Positions 27,945-36,861 of a DNA stretch of 64,000 nucleotides are shown one piece after another. This DNA is from Bacillus mobilis (GTDB taxonomy: Bacteria; Bacillota; Bacilli; Bacillales; Bacillaceae_G). The notes below the pieces were generated by a model, which searched no databases, was not told the DNA's origin, and worked only from the letters and a program-made list of their open reading frames with translations. The stretch's first letter is position 1; every line of letters starts with the position of its first letter. Both the position numbers and the translations under genes were made by a program. Where the stretch lies: assembly GCF_001884045.1 (NCBI RefSeq), contig NZ_MACF01000116.1, positions 1 through 64,000 of the forward strand, written 5' to 3'.

Positions 27945-28700
27945 CTAGTTATATCGATGTTCATCAATTTTAGAGATTTCTTTTAATATTTCTTCAAAAA
28001 ATTCTTTTCTATTTTGCTTATTTTTCCTTAATTCTTTTATAATGTTCCCGTCTTTGAATATTAAAATTCTACTAGAAAAACTAGCTGCATAGGCATCATG
28101 AGTTACCATTAAAATTGTAGTTTGAAGTTCCTCGTTTACCTCTTTTAATTTTTGAAGTAGTTCTGTTGCAGAATTTGAATCTAATGCGCCTGTTGGCTCA
28201 TCTGCAAATAAAATACTAGGCTGCTTCGCAAGAGCTCTTGCAGCTGCAGCTCTTTGTTTTTGTCCACCCGACAGTTGACTAGGATACTTGCTTAATTGCT
28301 CAAATATTCCAAAACGCCTTGCTAAACTTTCTATTGTTGATTCAATTTCCTTTGGTGATTTTTTTAACAAGGTAAGTGGAACCGCAATATTTTCTTTTAC
28401 TGTTAAGCTATTAAGTAAAAAATACTCCTGAAAAATAAAACCTAAATAATCCTTCCTAAAATCAGCAGATTTATTATTGTTAAGCGCTTGGATATTGACC
28501 CCGTTTATAAAAACATCGCCATCTGTAGGTGTGTCGATAGTGGATAAAATATTTAATAAAGTCGTTTTTCCAGATCCAGAGGCTCCCATGATACCTACAA
28601 ATTCGCCTGCTTTAATATCAAATGAAACTTTATTAAGTCCCGGTAATTGGTTCTTGTTATAAATCTTTGTCACATTTCTTGCAGATACTAATGCATTCAT
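27945..28700 (-). CDS. BceA-like ABC transporter ATPase
   Basis: 251 residues. Walker A GASGSGKTTLLN, Q-loop FIFQEYFLL, signature LSGGQKQRAAAARAL, Walker B ILFADEPTGALDS, and H-loop MVTHDAYAA: a typical MacB/BceA class ATPase. SD AGAGGAG precedes ATG at 28700. It is the first gene of the minus-strand cluster ATPase-permease-kinase-regulator. Probable function is export of, or protection from, antimicrobial peptides together with the large permease. Confidence 0.92.
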   Translation of the reverse strand: MNALVSARNVTKIYNKNQLPGLNKVSFDIKAGEFVGIMGASGSGKTTLLNILSTIDTPTDGDVFINGVNIQALNNNKSADFRKDYLGFIFQEYFLLNSLTVKENIAVPLTLLKKSPKEIESTIESLARRFGIFEQLSKYPSQLSGGQKQRAAAARALAKQPSILFADEPTGALDSNSATELLQKLKEVNEELQTTILMVTHDAYAASFSSRILIFKDGNIIKELRKNKQNRKEFFEEILKEISKIDEHRYN

Positions 28701-29043
28701 CTTCTTTACTCCTCTTCAATTATTTATATATTAAGTGTATCTTTTGATATATATATAAGCATGAGTAAAAAGCGCAACTTTGTATTACGAAATGGTGTAA
28801 CTGATAATAAAAGGAGAAAATAATTTTGTTTTTCTTTTATGGAGTTGTATAAGCGATAAAAAATTATAGATACATCATGATAGGGATATGAATAAAAGAA
28901 GCATGGTCGTTAACCTGTGAAAAGAGGGAAGGGCAATATAATGGACATAAACGTTGCTTATACATGTAAAGTAAGATGTCATAAAGTGAATAAAGACTGC
29001 TAATTTTCGTGCACTTTGATTAAGGAGAAATAGGGGGCATGAT

Positions 29044-29839
29044 ATGAAAGACAAAACGCCTAAGAAAATTTTACTTATTCAATCAGGAATCGCTTTTTAT
29101 TATCCAATGATCGAAGAAGCAATTTTGAATAGTTCACAAAAGATAAACAGTAATACAATTATGGTAAACCCAGAAAAAGCTATAAAAACCGCGTTAAAAG
29201 TGAAACCAGATTTTATAGAGAGATAGAATGTAATAATGTGTTTCATCTTCCTTTAGCAGCAAATCAAGATGTATTTAAACCTTCTCATAAAGAAGAAACA
29301 TAAAAGTATGATCTTAGTTTTATAGGCACAGCATTTAAAAATAGACTTACTTTTGTTGATTCAATTTCAGAGTATTTAGCAGAAAAAAACATAAAAATTG
29401 TGGGTTTGGTTGGGAGAAGTTAAAAAAATATGAACGATTAAAGGATAAAATACAACCTTTTCCACTTGTGAATTATGAGGATGCATTGCAATATTACGTA
29501 GCTACTAAAATTAATATAAATTTACACCGTTCACCAAATGATAAAGAATTGAATTGTAATGCTGCAAATATCCAAGCATATTCAGTAAATAATAGAACTT
29601 TTGACATTAATGCTGTAGGTTCTTTTCAATTAACTGATATACGACCAGATGTAGCGAAGCATTACATACCAGGTGTTGAAATAGAAACGTTTAATAGTGC
29701 ACCAGAGTTTTATTTGGAACATGTACAAGAAAGAAAACAAATAGAAAAAATGGGCTGGATAGGACTTTGAAACATCACACATATGATAGACGTGTATTAC
29801 AATTATTAAACTATATTAATTTCATAGGCGTGAAGATGT
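29044..29839 (+). pseudogene. Decayed CgeB-like glycosyltransferase (spore maturation family)
   Basis: The start KILLIQSGIAFYYPMIEEAIL and later pieces CNNVFHLPLAANQDVFKPSH, YDLSFIGTAFKNRL and VNYEDALQYYVATKININLHRSPND...FDINAVGSFQLTDIRPDV match the CgeB/YkvP glycosyltransferase pattern in order. Lesions: stop after IER (29224), apparent loss of about 70 codons before CNNVFH, a TAA at 29301, a frameshift near 29412 (IVGLVG versus the expected GWEKLKKYERL), and a stop at 29768 with further homologous tail. Non-functional. Confidence 0.75.
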
Positions 29840-29881
29840 AGTTTAACCATTAACTGAAATGATAAGCGTTGGGTGCTTTCA

Positions 29882-29899
29882 ACGAGAGTTAACTCTCGT
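29882..29899 (+). repeat. Perfect 18-base palindrome after the CgeB-like remnant
   Basis: ACGAGAGTTAACTCTCGT, no T tract following. Possibly the remains of a terminator. Confidence 0.4.
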
Positions 29900-30017
29900 A
29901 TTCTATAAAAATTATTTACGAAAAAGGGATTTGGATAATTTTGTTGAATTTATTTATTCTGAAAAGACGATTTTGCATACAAACTAATTTACATTTAATA
30001 ATTAGAGGAGATTAACA

Positions 30018-30902
30018 ATGAATCAATTTTTTGTAGAATTTGGCGAGTATGAAGCAAGTGTTTGTGAATGGGGAGATAAAAGTAATCCTCAAATCATTTG
30101 TTTTCATGGTTTAGGAAGTACAAAATTAAGTTTTATCGAAATAGCAGAACTTTTAAAAGATAGCTATCATATTGTATCGTTTGATCTACCTGGACATGGG
30201 AAAACACCAAGTTTTGGGAAGGATGAAGATTACGGTGCATCTCATTTAACAAATTGGGTAGTAGCATTACTTGAGCAGATAGGAAAAGAAACATTTCATA
30301 TAGTAGCACATTCATGGGGAGCAAGCGTTGCGCTTCACTATGCAGCAGAATGTACAGAAAAAGTGAATAAAATGGTTTTGTTAGATGGTGGTTATCATCA
30401 TGGTAAAATGAATGCAAAATATTTTGCGGAGCTATATAAAGATGCGAAAGAAGGAGAGTGCCCACCGCGGTCATTAGAAGAAGAAATCACCCATTATGAG
30501 AAAAATTTTGATGAATATATTTTTGACAGTAAAGAAGCGTTCATCCAATCAGAAAAAATGGTTTACACTAGATGGTCGCCATTAATAGAGCGTGCGGTTT
30601 ATGATTTAATGAGAGAAGAAGATAATAAAGTGAAATGGCATGCTACTGGCGATACCGCTAGAAGTGTAATTAAGTTTCAATATACGGTGTATAAGACATT
30701 GAAATCGCATAAAATTAAAAATGATATTTTACTATTGTATTGTGATCTTCCAGATAATTATTTAGAAATAAGAGAATTGCAGATCGCGGAATTTAGGAAG
30801 CATATTGATATTACGCCTAAGCTTTATACAAATACAGGGCACCTAATGCATTGGGATAGACCGGAAGAGATTGCCGAGGATGTTTTACATTGGTTCATAT
30901 AA
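30018..30902 (+). CDS. Alpha/beta hydrolase
   Basis: 294 residues. HGLGSTKLSF oxyanion region, nucleophile Ser99 in AHSWGAS and a C-terminal His in NTGHLMHWDRPEEIA give a full catalytic triad arrangement of the Abhydrolase_1 family (PF00561). Cytosolic, with no signal peptide. Substrate unknown. SD AGAGGAG nine bases before ATG. Stands alone with a terminator behind it. Confidence 0.88.
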   Translation: MNQFFVEFGEYEASVCEWGDKSNPQIICFHGLGSTKLSFIEIAELLKDSYHIVSFDLPGHGKTPSFGKDEDYGASHLTNWVVALLEQIGKETFHIVAHSWGASVALHYAAECTEKVNKMVLLDGGYHHGKMNAKYFAELYKDAKEGECPPRSLEEEITHYEKNFDEYIFDSKEAFIQSEKMVYTRWSPLIERAVYDLMREEDNKVKWHATGDTARSVIKFQYTVYKTLKSHKIKNDILLLYCDLPDNYLEIRELQIAEFRKHIDITPKLYTNTGHLMHWDRPEEIAEDVLHWFI

Positions 30903-30904
30903 AG

Positions 30905-30944
30905 AAGGTCCGTTGTTCGAATTTGAGCAACGGATTTCCTTTTG
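30905..30944 (+). terminator. Terminator after the alpha/beta hydrolase
   Basis: Stem GGTCCGTTG/CAACGGAT around TTCGAATTTGAG, followed by TTTCCTTTT. Confidence 0.7.
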
Positions 30945-31033
30945 AAAGACCTAATGTAGTTGTTATAGCCAGTTCCTTGTAAATAGACATAATAAAACCT
31001 AGTGATAAGTTCAAAAGGTTGTAAGCCTAATAT

Positions 31034-31176
31034 TTATGTATCTCGGCTGTACCTCATCACCATCAAGCTAATATTTTAAAGTACTCACTAAACAAAAATA
31101 GCATCAAAGTTCACTTTTACCGTTTTAGGGGTAACCTGTTCTGTTAAGTTGATGGATATGTGACGCTACCCCAATT
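31034..31176. repeat. Imperfect inverted-repeat element, copy A
   Basis: Left end CGGCTGTACCTCATCACCATCAAGCTAA (read in two halves) is, on the opposite strand, TTAGCTTGATGGTGATGAGG. The right end TTAAGTTGATGGATATGTG is the same motif in plus orientation. Together they give about 140 bp with related inverted ends. Similar ends occur at 32427-32455 and 38834-38915. No coding potential. Confidence 0.4.
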
Positions 31177-31183
31177 CATTTTT

Positions 31184-31624
31184 TTACTTTTGTTTAATGT
31201 TTTTATTTAATTTTTCTTTTATTATCATCATGGAAATACGAATCTCATTAATCTCACTATCACTTAGTCCGTTAAACAATTGATTTATTTGTTCATCTGA
31301 CTGAATATGAATTATATCTAGTAGTTCCTCTCCTTTTTTTGTTAAAAAGAGCAAGTTTTTTCTGCTGTCTTTTAGTGAGCTTCGTTTCTCTATTAATTCT
31401 TCCTTCTCAAATCTACGTAAAATTCTACTCATATAGCTTCTGTCAATATTAAGTTCTTGCACAAGATTATTCGCAATACACTCTGTTCTTTCGCTTATTT
31501 CAAATAGTATTCGTGTTTCGGTTAATGAATAATCTGTATCTAGAATTTGATTATTAAATAAACCAAGTACCTTTGTATAAAATCGGTTGAATTGTCTGAT
31601 GTCATAAATAATTTTTTTATCCAT
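31184..31624 (-). CDS. MarR-family transcriptional regulator
   Basis: 146 residues. The winged-helix region TETRILFEISERTECIANNLVQELN...SYMSRILRRFEKEELIEKR...KGEELLDIIH is the MarR pattern. It is transcribed divergently from a GNAT gene. The shared 142-base intergenic region contains two near-identical TTGACTAAGTCCA boxes in opposite orientation, so it likely represses itself and the neighbour. ATG at 31624 after GGAGACT. Ligand unknown. Confidence 0.9.
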   Translation of the reverse strand: MDKKIIYDIRQFNRFYTKVLGLFNNQILDTDYSLTETRILFEISERTECIANNLVQELNIDRSYMSRILRRFEKEELIEKRSSLKDSRKNLLFLTKKGEELLDIIHIQSDEQINQLFNGLSDSEINEIRISMMIIKEKLNKNIKQK

Positions 31625-31637
31625 ATAGTCTCCTTTA

Positions 31638-31699
31638 GTTGACTAAGTCCACATTTAATATTAATATAACTGTACCCTTAAAATATGGACTTAGTCAAC
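31638..31699. promoter_or_regulatory. Two MarR boxes around divergent promoters
   Basis: GTTGACTAAGTCCACAT (31638-31654) and its inverted copy ATATGGACTTAGTCAAC (31683-31699), one mismatch. Each core GACTNAGTC is itself palindromic. The first overlaps the -35 TTGACT (31639-31644) of a plus-strand promoter with -10 TAATAT (31662-31667, 17-base spacer). Confidence 0.75.
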
Positions 31700-31766
31700 A
31701 TTTAGAGGGGCCATTTTCAAAAATCTGTCGTAATCTTTAATAAAATTTAATTGAAGGAGATTGTAT

Positions 31767-32252
31767 ATGATGATTCGAGAAATGAAAAAAGAAGACAATG
31801 CAAGAGTAAAAGAAATTATACAAGATTCATTAAAATCACTTGGATTAGCGCTTCCTGGAACAGCTTATTTTGACCCTCAACTTAATGACCTACACCAATA
31901 TTATAATAATCTAAAACATGCGAACTATTGGGTAGTGGAAATGGAAGGAGAAGTTGTTGGTGGAATTGGTATAGCACCGTTTAACGAACATGATAAAGTT
32001 TGCGAATTACAAAAGCTATACTTAAGTCCAAAAGCACAAGGTTTAGGGCTTTCCAAGAAACTAATGGAAACAGCTTTGTCATTTGCCGCTACACATTATG
32101 GAAAGTGCTATTTAGAAACAATGCATGAATTAAAAACTGCATGTCTATTATATGAAAAATTTGAATTTATACTTTTAAATGAACCCCTACCAGGTTCTGA
32201 ACACTCTACTATGGATGCATGGTATATAAAATCTTTAAACGCCTCTATTTGA
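31767..32252 (+). CDS. GNAT-family acetyltransferase
   Basis: 161-162 residues, a single GNAT domain. The acetyl-CoA motif A is KLYLSPKAQGLGLSKKLMETAL, followed by CYLETMHELKTACLLYEKFEFI. SD GAAGGAG at 31754-31760; ATG at 31767 or 31770 are equally good. Divergent from and probably controlled by the MarR-type gene. Proteins of this type are annotated as general amino-acid/peptide acetyltransferases; substrate unknown. Confidence 0.85.
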   Translation: MMIREMKKEDNARVKEIIQDSLKSLGLALPGTAYFDPQLNDLHQYYNNLKHANYWVVEMEGEVVGGIGIAPFNEHDKVCELQKLYLSPKAQGLGLSKKLMETALSFAATHYGKCYLETMHELKTACLLYEKFEFILLNEPLPGSEHSTMDAWYIKSLNASI

Positions 32253-32618
32253 AAAGAAAGAGCAGGAGTTGAGCGAATACAAAGCGATTTTTATAATTAA
32301 AGATTACTTTCTGTTACTGTTTCAAGCGAAAAAATCACGTTTTAATAGGCTTCTTTAGTATGCCTACTTTTCTATAAATTATTAGATGCGAAACATGGAT
32401 CGTTTCATATCTAGTAATTTACTTTGTTAGCTTGATGAGCATGCGGCTGTACCTATTATTAGAAAAAACGATATTTTGATGCAAAGTTATGGTGCAGGCA
32501 AGAGCATTAAAGTTCTATCGCCAATTCTTTTTTTGATATAATAGATGTGAAGCAGAAAATAGATAGAAAGATACTGCTAGTCATTTATATTTAAAATGTT
32601 GGGAGATTGAACAGAGTT
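32253..32618. other. Intergenic stretch without gene
   Basis: 366 bases, AT-rich, no convincing ORF. Holds one end-motif of the imperfect repeat (TTAGCTTGATGAGCATGCGGCTGTACC near 32427-32455, read in two parts) and the menA leader, with ATATAATAG near 32535 as a possible -10. Confidence 0.4.
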
Positions 32619-33530
32619 ATGGGGACAGAAAAAGAAATTAGTTCCGCTAAATTAATATGGAAGATGACGCGCCCGCATACATTAACGGCGACGTTTTCTC
32701 CTGTAATTTTAGGAACAGTAGCATCACTTTATGTTACAGACATTCATTGGCTTTTATTTATTGCGATGATGGTTGCATGTTTAGCATTGCAAATCGCAAC
32801 GAACTTATTTAATGAGTACTATGATTTCAAACGTGGATTAGATACCGCTGATTCTGTTGGTATCGGTGGTGGAATTGTCCGTCATGGATTGAAACCGAAA
32901 AATGTGTTAACAGTTGCGCTTTTATTGTATGTAGTAGCAGCAATTATTGGAGTTTATATTTGTATGAATAGCAGCTGGTGGTTAGTCGTTATCGGTTTAA
33001 TCGGGATGGCGGTTGGCTATTTATATACAGGTGGTCCATTACCAATTGCGTACACTCCGTTTGGAGAATTAGTTTCTGGATTGTTGATGGGGACATGTTT
33101 TGTACTCATTGCTTTCTTTATTCAAACAAATACGATAACAATTGAAAGTATATTAATTTCCGTTCCAATTGGAATTTTAGTCGGTGCAATCAACATGTCG
33201 AATAACATCCGAGATATCGAAGAAGATATTAAAGGTGGAAGAAAGACATTAGTAATCCTCCTTGGGAGAGAGAAAGCAATCGTAACACTAGCTGTAGCCT
33301 TCTTCATTGCTTATGTATGGATCGCGGTGATTGTATTGATGGGTTATATAAGCCCTTGGGCATTAGTTATGTTCCTAGGTTTGAGAAAGCCAATCTCTGC
33401 CATTCAAAGTTTCCAAAAAGGAGCAAAGGATCCCGGATATATACGCATCGCAATGAAATCAACAGCGATGACAAATACGATTTACGGCTTTTTATTATCA
33501 GCAGGGTTATTAATTAGTTATTTGTTTTAA
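32619..33530 (+). CDS. menA: 1,4-dihydroxy-2-naphthoate polyprenyltransferase
   Basis: 303 residues, UbiA superfamily membrane prenyltransferase with eight or nine helices. It attaches the isoprenoid tail in menaquinone synthesis. The first Asp motif is NLFNEYYDFKRGLDTAD and the second is NNIRDIEEDIKGGRKTL. RPHTLTATFSPVILGT at the start is typical of MenA. ATG at 32619 is preferred; a TTG at 32607 touches the SD GGGAG. Encoded alone, as is common for Bacillus menA. Confidence 0.92.
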   Translation: MGTEKEISSAKLIWKMTRPHTLTATFSPVILGTVASLYVTDIHWLLFIAMMVACLALQIATNLFNEYYDFKRGLDTADSVGIGGGIVRHGLKPKNVLTVALLLYVVAAIIGVYICMNSSWWLVVIGLIGMAVGYLYTGGPLPIAYTPFGELVSGLLMGTCFVLIAFFIQTNTITIESILISVPIGILVGAINMSNNIRDIEEDIKGGRKTLVILLGREKAIVTLAVAFFIAYVWIAVIVLMGYISPWALVMFLGLRKPISAIQSFQKGAKDPGYIRIAMKSTAMTNTIYGFLLSAGLLISYLF

Positions 33531-33544
33531 ATAAAAATATGATG

Positions 33545-33608
33545 AAATAAATTAACCCCGATTTCTCAATTTTAATATGGAGAGATTGGGGTTAATTTAT
33601 TTTGTTTT
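33545..33608. terminator. Bidirectional terminator between menA and satA
   Basis: AAATAAATTAACCCC...GGGGTTAATTTATTT, with additional pairing inside, flanked by A and T runs. Confidence 0.85.
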
Positions 33609-33629
33609 TGTTTAACGGTAAGAACATTT

Positions 33630-34181
33630 TCATTTGAAATGAAAATACCAATAAATTGCAACTTCATTACTTGTTATATCCAAAGCTCTATAAACAAGAA
33701 AATCAAACCCACCAATTATAAATCCGCATTTTTCATAAAATTTACATGCTGCGACATTATTATTTTGCGTTTCAAGCATGATACCTGGCAAGTTGCCTTC
33801 TTTTGCCCACTGCTTTGCTTGATCAACTAATCTTTTACCAACTCCGAGTGTACGATATTTTTTATCCACCGCTATATCTTCTATGTAAGCATAGTGATTC
33901 CAATTCTTTTTCAATACTATGAGTCCAATGATTTGGTTATGTAACAGTGCTATGTAAATTACTTGATTGGGCTTATTTATATATTCATTGTTGGCCAGTT
34001 CTTCATTATCATTTTGTAAATAACTTTTTTCATAACTCGGAACGTCTTCTACTGTATATTTTATGCGTCCATTTACTTTTGAAAGAGAAAGAATTAACCG
34101 AGCATTCACTATGAAACTGTCATCAATTTCCGGGAGATTGTCTAAATCATTTGTTTCTAACGCTCTAATTAAAAGGCTCAT
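33630..34181 (-). CDS. satA: Streptothricin N-acetyltransferase, SatA-like (GNAT)
   Basis: 183 residues. Motif A is IEDIAVDKKYRTLGVGKRLVDQA, and the C-terminal pattern GIMLETQNNNVAACKFYEKCGF...VYRALD...VAIYWYFHF is that of Bacillus SatA/Sat4-type enzymes that acetylate the beta-lysine of streptothricin. SD GGAGGT (34188-34193 complement) selects ATG at 34181 over a longer in-frame start. Intrinsic SatA homologues are widespread in the group. Substrate inferred from similarity only. Confidence 0.78.
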   Translation of the reverse strand: MSLLIRALETNDLDNLPEIDDSFIVNARLILSLSKVNGRIKYTVEDVPSYEKSYLQNDNEELANNEYINKPNQVIYIALLHNQIIGLIVLKKNWNHYAYIEDIAVDKKYRTLGVGKRLVDQAKQWAKEGNLPGIMLETQNNNVAACKFYEKCGFIIGGFDFLVYRALDITSNEVAIYWYFHFK

Positions 34182-34280
34182 CGTGATACCTCCAAATAAT
34201 AGTATTTCTTCTGGTTCTTTATGTGATTCCAATTCATTCCAATTGCAAAATAATAATAGAATTTCAATAGTAAGGCTATC

Positions 34281-34298
34281 TCTGCATTTTATCTTTAT
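34281..34298 (+). promoter_or_regulatory. Shared 18-base promoter element, copy 1 (two-component operon)
   Basis: TCTGCATTTTATCTTTAT, identical to copies 2 and 3. Exactly 10 bases downstream lies TATTAT, a good -10. A bcr1 repeat separates this promoter from the response regulator gene. Confidence 0.7.
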
Positions 34299-34405
34299 AC
34301 CATCATGCTATTATCTTGATATAACTATGTTGTATGTAGTAGTGACGGAAATAGTGAAAGATTTCTAATTGGTTAATATATAAAATGAACTATTTCTTCC
34401 TAACA

Positions 34406-34562
34406 ATAAAGTGAAACTTTAATCAGTGGGGGTTTTCTTCATCCCCCACTGATTATCAGCCCTCACCAATCGGACTTTTATGGGCAGCCCGACCCCAGCT
34501 AAATTCTTTGCTTTCGCTGCATTTTCAGGTGGGGGTCTTACTGCCCATTAAAGCGGGATAAA
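34406..34562 (-). repeat. bcr1 repeat, full-length, inverted
   Basis: ATAAA borders (TTTAT on the minus strand) at 34406-34410 and 34558-34562. Same two-hairpin structure as the 23483 copy. It lies within the leader of the two-component operon, between promoter element and SD. Confidence 0.9.
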
Positions 34563-34585
34563 ATAAATCGTGGAGAAGATAAAAG

Positions 34586-34954
34586 ATGCAAAGAACAATA
34601 TTAATTGTAGAAGATGAAGATATTTTACGTGAGATTATGAAGGATTACTTATTAAACGAAGGGTATAACGTCTTAGAGGCGATTGATGGAAAAGAAGCGT
34701 TATTTATATTTGAAGAGCATGAGGTGCATTTAATTATTTTAGATATTATGTTACTGGAATTAGATGGCTGGGCGGTCTGTCGGCGAATTCGGAAGAAATC
34801 TAATGTACCTATTATTATGCTAACAGCTCGGGTGGATGAGGAGGATCGCACTGTTAATAGTCATATTCGTAATTTGCGTCATAAATTAGGACAAAAGGCA
34901 GCTTGTATTGTAACTGTTGTACGAGCTGGTTATAAATTTGAGGGACAAGTATGA
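34586..34954 (+). pseudogene. OmpR-family response regulator with large in-frame internal deletion
   Basis: 122 codons instead of about 225. Residues 1-87 are a normal receiver start (VEDED acidic pair, phospho-acceptor Asp53 in IILDIMLLELDGW, Thr80). At 87/88 the sequence jumps to the end of the winged helix: RTVNSHIRNLRHKLGQ...IVTVVRAGYKFEG. The rest of the receiver (including the conserved Lys) and most of the DNA-binding domain are missing. The frame is kept, and the stop overlaps the kinase ATG (ATGA), so translation coupling survives. It cannot bind DNA as a normal OmpR regulator. SD GTGGAGAAG. Confidence 0.85.
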
Positions 34955-36735
34955 AAAAAGGAATTGTATTAAAGTTATTTATATTAACAACAGCATTATG
35001 CACACTTATTTTAGTAACTATTTTTATTGGACAAACTATATTTTTTAAGCAATACTACGCAAATCGAAAAGTGAATGATATTAAAACAAATATTCAATCC
35101 TTTGAAAAAGCATATGTAAAAGCTGGGGATGACGCGAAAGCAATTCAAAAATTGGAACAAAATTTCTATCAAGAGAATGCGACATGGATTACAACGTTAG
35201 ATCGTGCAGGTAATATAAAATATGCAAATGATTTCTCTTTAGAAATTCAATTAGACCCTAGCGAAAATAAGAGATTTTCTGAACGTTCCATTCACATACC
35301 GTTGTATAGTTTTATCAATTTAGAAGATATAGAAAGGATGAAATATAGTTTAGAACAAGGGAGCCATATTATTATCGATGGAGTACAGAAGGGGGATATA
35401 GCAGTCCCTGCGATGTTAACGATAAAAGAGAAAAATGTTGGGCTGGAGAACAAGCAACTGTCAGAAAGATTGTATGGGCCAAAAGCTGTATCTTCAAAAG
35501 AAAGTTCACAATTATATTTAGCAGGAAGCATTCAGAACGTGGAATTACCAGAGGGGGCTGTAGGAACGAACTTTATATATGGAAATCGTGTGCTTATAGA
35601 TAGAATAAAGCAATTTCAGGTTGATTTATTATTGAATCAAAAATCTAATGATGCTACTTCTACAGAAATAATGGATTACGAAGAAAATAATATTAAATAT
35701 AAGCTATTAATCAAACCAACAACAGCTACAGATGGTGAGATAAACTATATTTTTGCTATGACATCATTGCAACCAGTTGATGAAGCAGTACAAATGATAA
35801 AGGATTATTATGTATATTTAATTATCTTTGTACTAATTTTAATTGTGTTGATATCGTTCTATTACTCAAAAAAAATAGCCAAACCATTATTACAAATAAA
35901 TAACACTACCAAAAAAATTGCAGGTTTAGATTTCTCTGAGACGATACCTATTACTACAAACGATGAAATAGGTGATTTATCACAAAATATTAATACGCTT
36001 TCTACAGCTTTGCATTCGTATATTCATCAATTGCAGCAAGATATAGAAAAAGAAAAGCAATTAGAAAATACACGTAAAGAATTTATCGCGGGTGTTTCAC
36101 ATGAGTTAAAAACACCTTTAAGTATTATGAAGAGCTGCATTTCAATTTTGGAAGATGGTGTTGCTAGTAATAAAAAGGAGTATTACTTTAAAGCAATGTC
36201 CAAAGAAGTAGATAAAATGGATATGCTCATTATAGATATGCTGGAGTTAGCAAAATTCGAGTCGGGTACGTATAAAATGGATATGAGTGTTTTCCATATC
36301 GATGAGATGATTGATTATATATGCGAGCAATTAGTTTCGGATATAACAGCTAAGCAATTGCATGTCCATAAACAACTTTCTAAAATTGAGGTTGTTGCAA
36401 ACCAACATCGCATAGAACAAGTTATAACGAATTTTATTACGAATGCGATTCGCTATACACCAGAGCAGGAGAATATTATTATTTCTACAATAGAAGAGAA
36501 TGAACGTGTAAAAGTATGTGTAGAAAATAAAGGTGCACATATTGAACTAGAACATTTAGAAAAAATATGGGATCGTTTTTATCGTGGAGATACGTCTCGT
36601 CAACGCTCCAAAGGTGGAACAGGATTAGGCCTTGCTATTTCAAAGAATATATTAGAGTTGCATGGTGCGGAATATGGTGTTTCGAATACAGAAGATGGAG
36701 TATTATTTTATTTCTATTTAAATAAAAACGTGTAG
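34951..36735 (+). CDS. Sensor histidine kinase of the envelope module
   Basis: 594 residues. Membrane helix about 7-29, extracytoplasmic sensor region of about 250 residues, second helix about 288-306, HAMP linker (ISFYYSKKIAKPLLQINNTTKKIA), HisKA with phospho-His384 in AGVSHELKTPLS, and HATPase_c (NFITNAIRYTPE N-box, WDRFYRGDTSR, KGGTGLGLAISKNIL). All catalytic motifs are intact, although its cognate regulator is deleted internally. It overlaps the regulator gene by four bases and ends inside a terminator stem. Confidence 0.93.
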   Translation: MKKGIVLKLFILTTALCTLILVTIFIGQTIFFKQYYANRKVNDIKTNIQSFEKAYVKAGDDAKAIQKLEQNFYQENATWITTLDRAGNIKYANDFSLEIQLDPSENKRFSERSIHIPLYSFINLEDIERMKYSLEQGSHIIIDGVQKGDIAVPAMLTIKEKNVGLENKQLSERLYGPKAVSSKESSQLYLAGSIQNVELPEGAVGTNFIYGNRVLIDRIKQFQVDLLLNQKSNDATSTEIMDYEENNIKYKLLIKPTTATDGEINYIFAMTSLQPVDEAVQMIKDYYVYLIIFVLILIVLISFYYSKKIAKPLLQINNTTKKIAGLDFSETIPITTNDEIGDLSQNINTLSTALHSYIHQLQQDIEKEKQLENTRKEFIAGVSHELKTPLSIMKSCISILEDGVASNKKEYYFKAMSKEVDKMDMLIIDMLELAKFESGTYKMDMSVFHIDEMIDYICEQLVSDITAKQLHVHKQLSKIEVVANQHRIEQVITNFITNAIRYTPEQENIIISTIEENERVKVCVENKGAHIELEHLEKIWDRFYRGDTSRQRSKGGTGLGLAISKNILELHGAEYGVSNTEDGVLFYFYLNKNV

Positions 36736-36757
36736 AATTTTTGTTCTACACGTTTTT
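36724..36757 (+). terminator. Terminator overlapping the kinase stop
   Basis: AAAAACGTGTAGAA/TTCTACACGTTTTT, perfect 14-base arms. Confidence 0.88.
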
Positions 36758-36783
36758 ATCATTTTTAAATGAAATCGACATTA

Positions 36784-36801
36784 TCTGCATTTTATCTTTA
36801 T
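36784..36801 (+). promoter_or_regulatory. Shared 18-base promoter element, copy 2 (amidase)
   Basis: TCTGCATTTTATCTTTAT; TACTAT follows after exactly 10 bases. The identity with copy 3 extends nine bases further upstream (TCGACATTA). Confidence 0.75.
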
Positions 36802-36861
36802 GAGCATTCATTACTATTTTCATTAGAAACGGAATGAAAAGCTGATAAGGAGATTGTTAAA

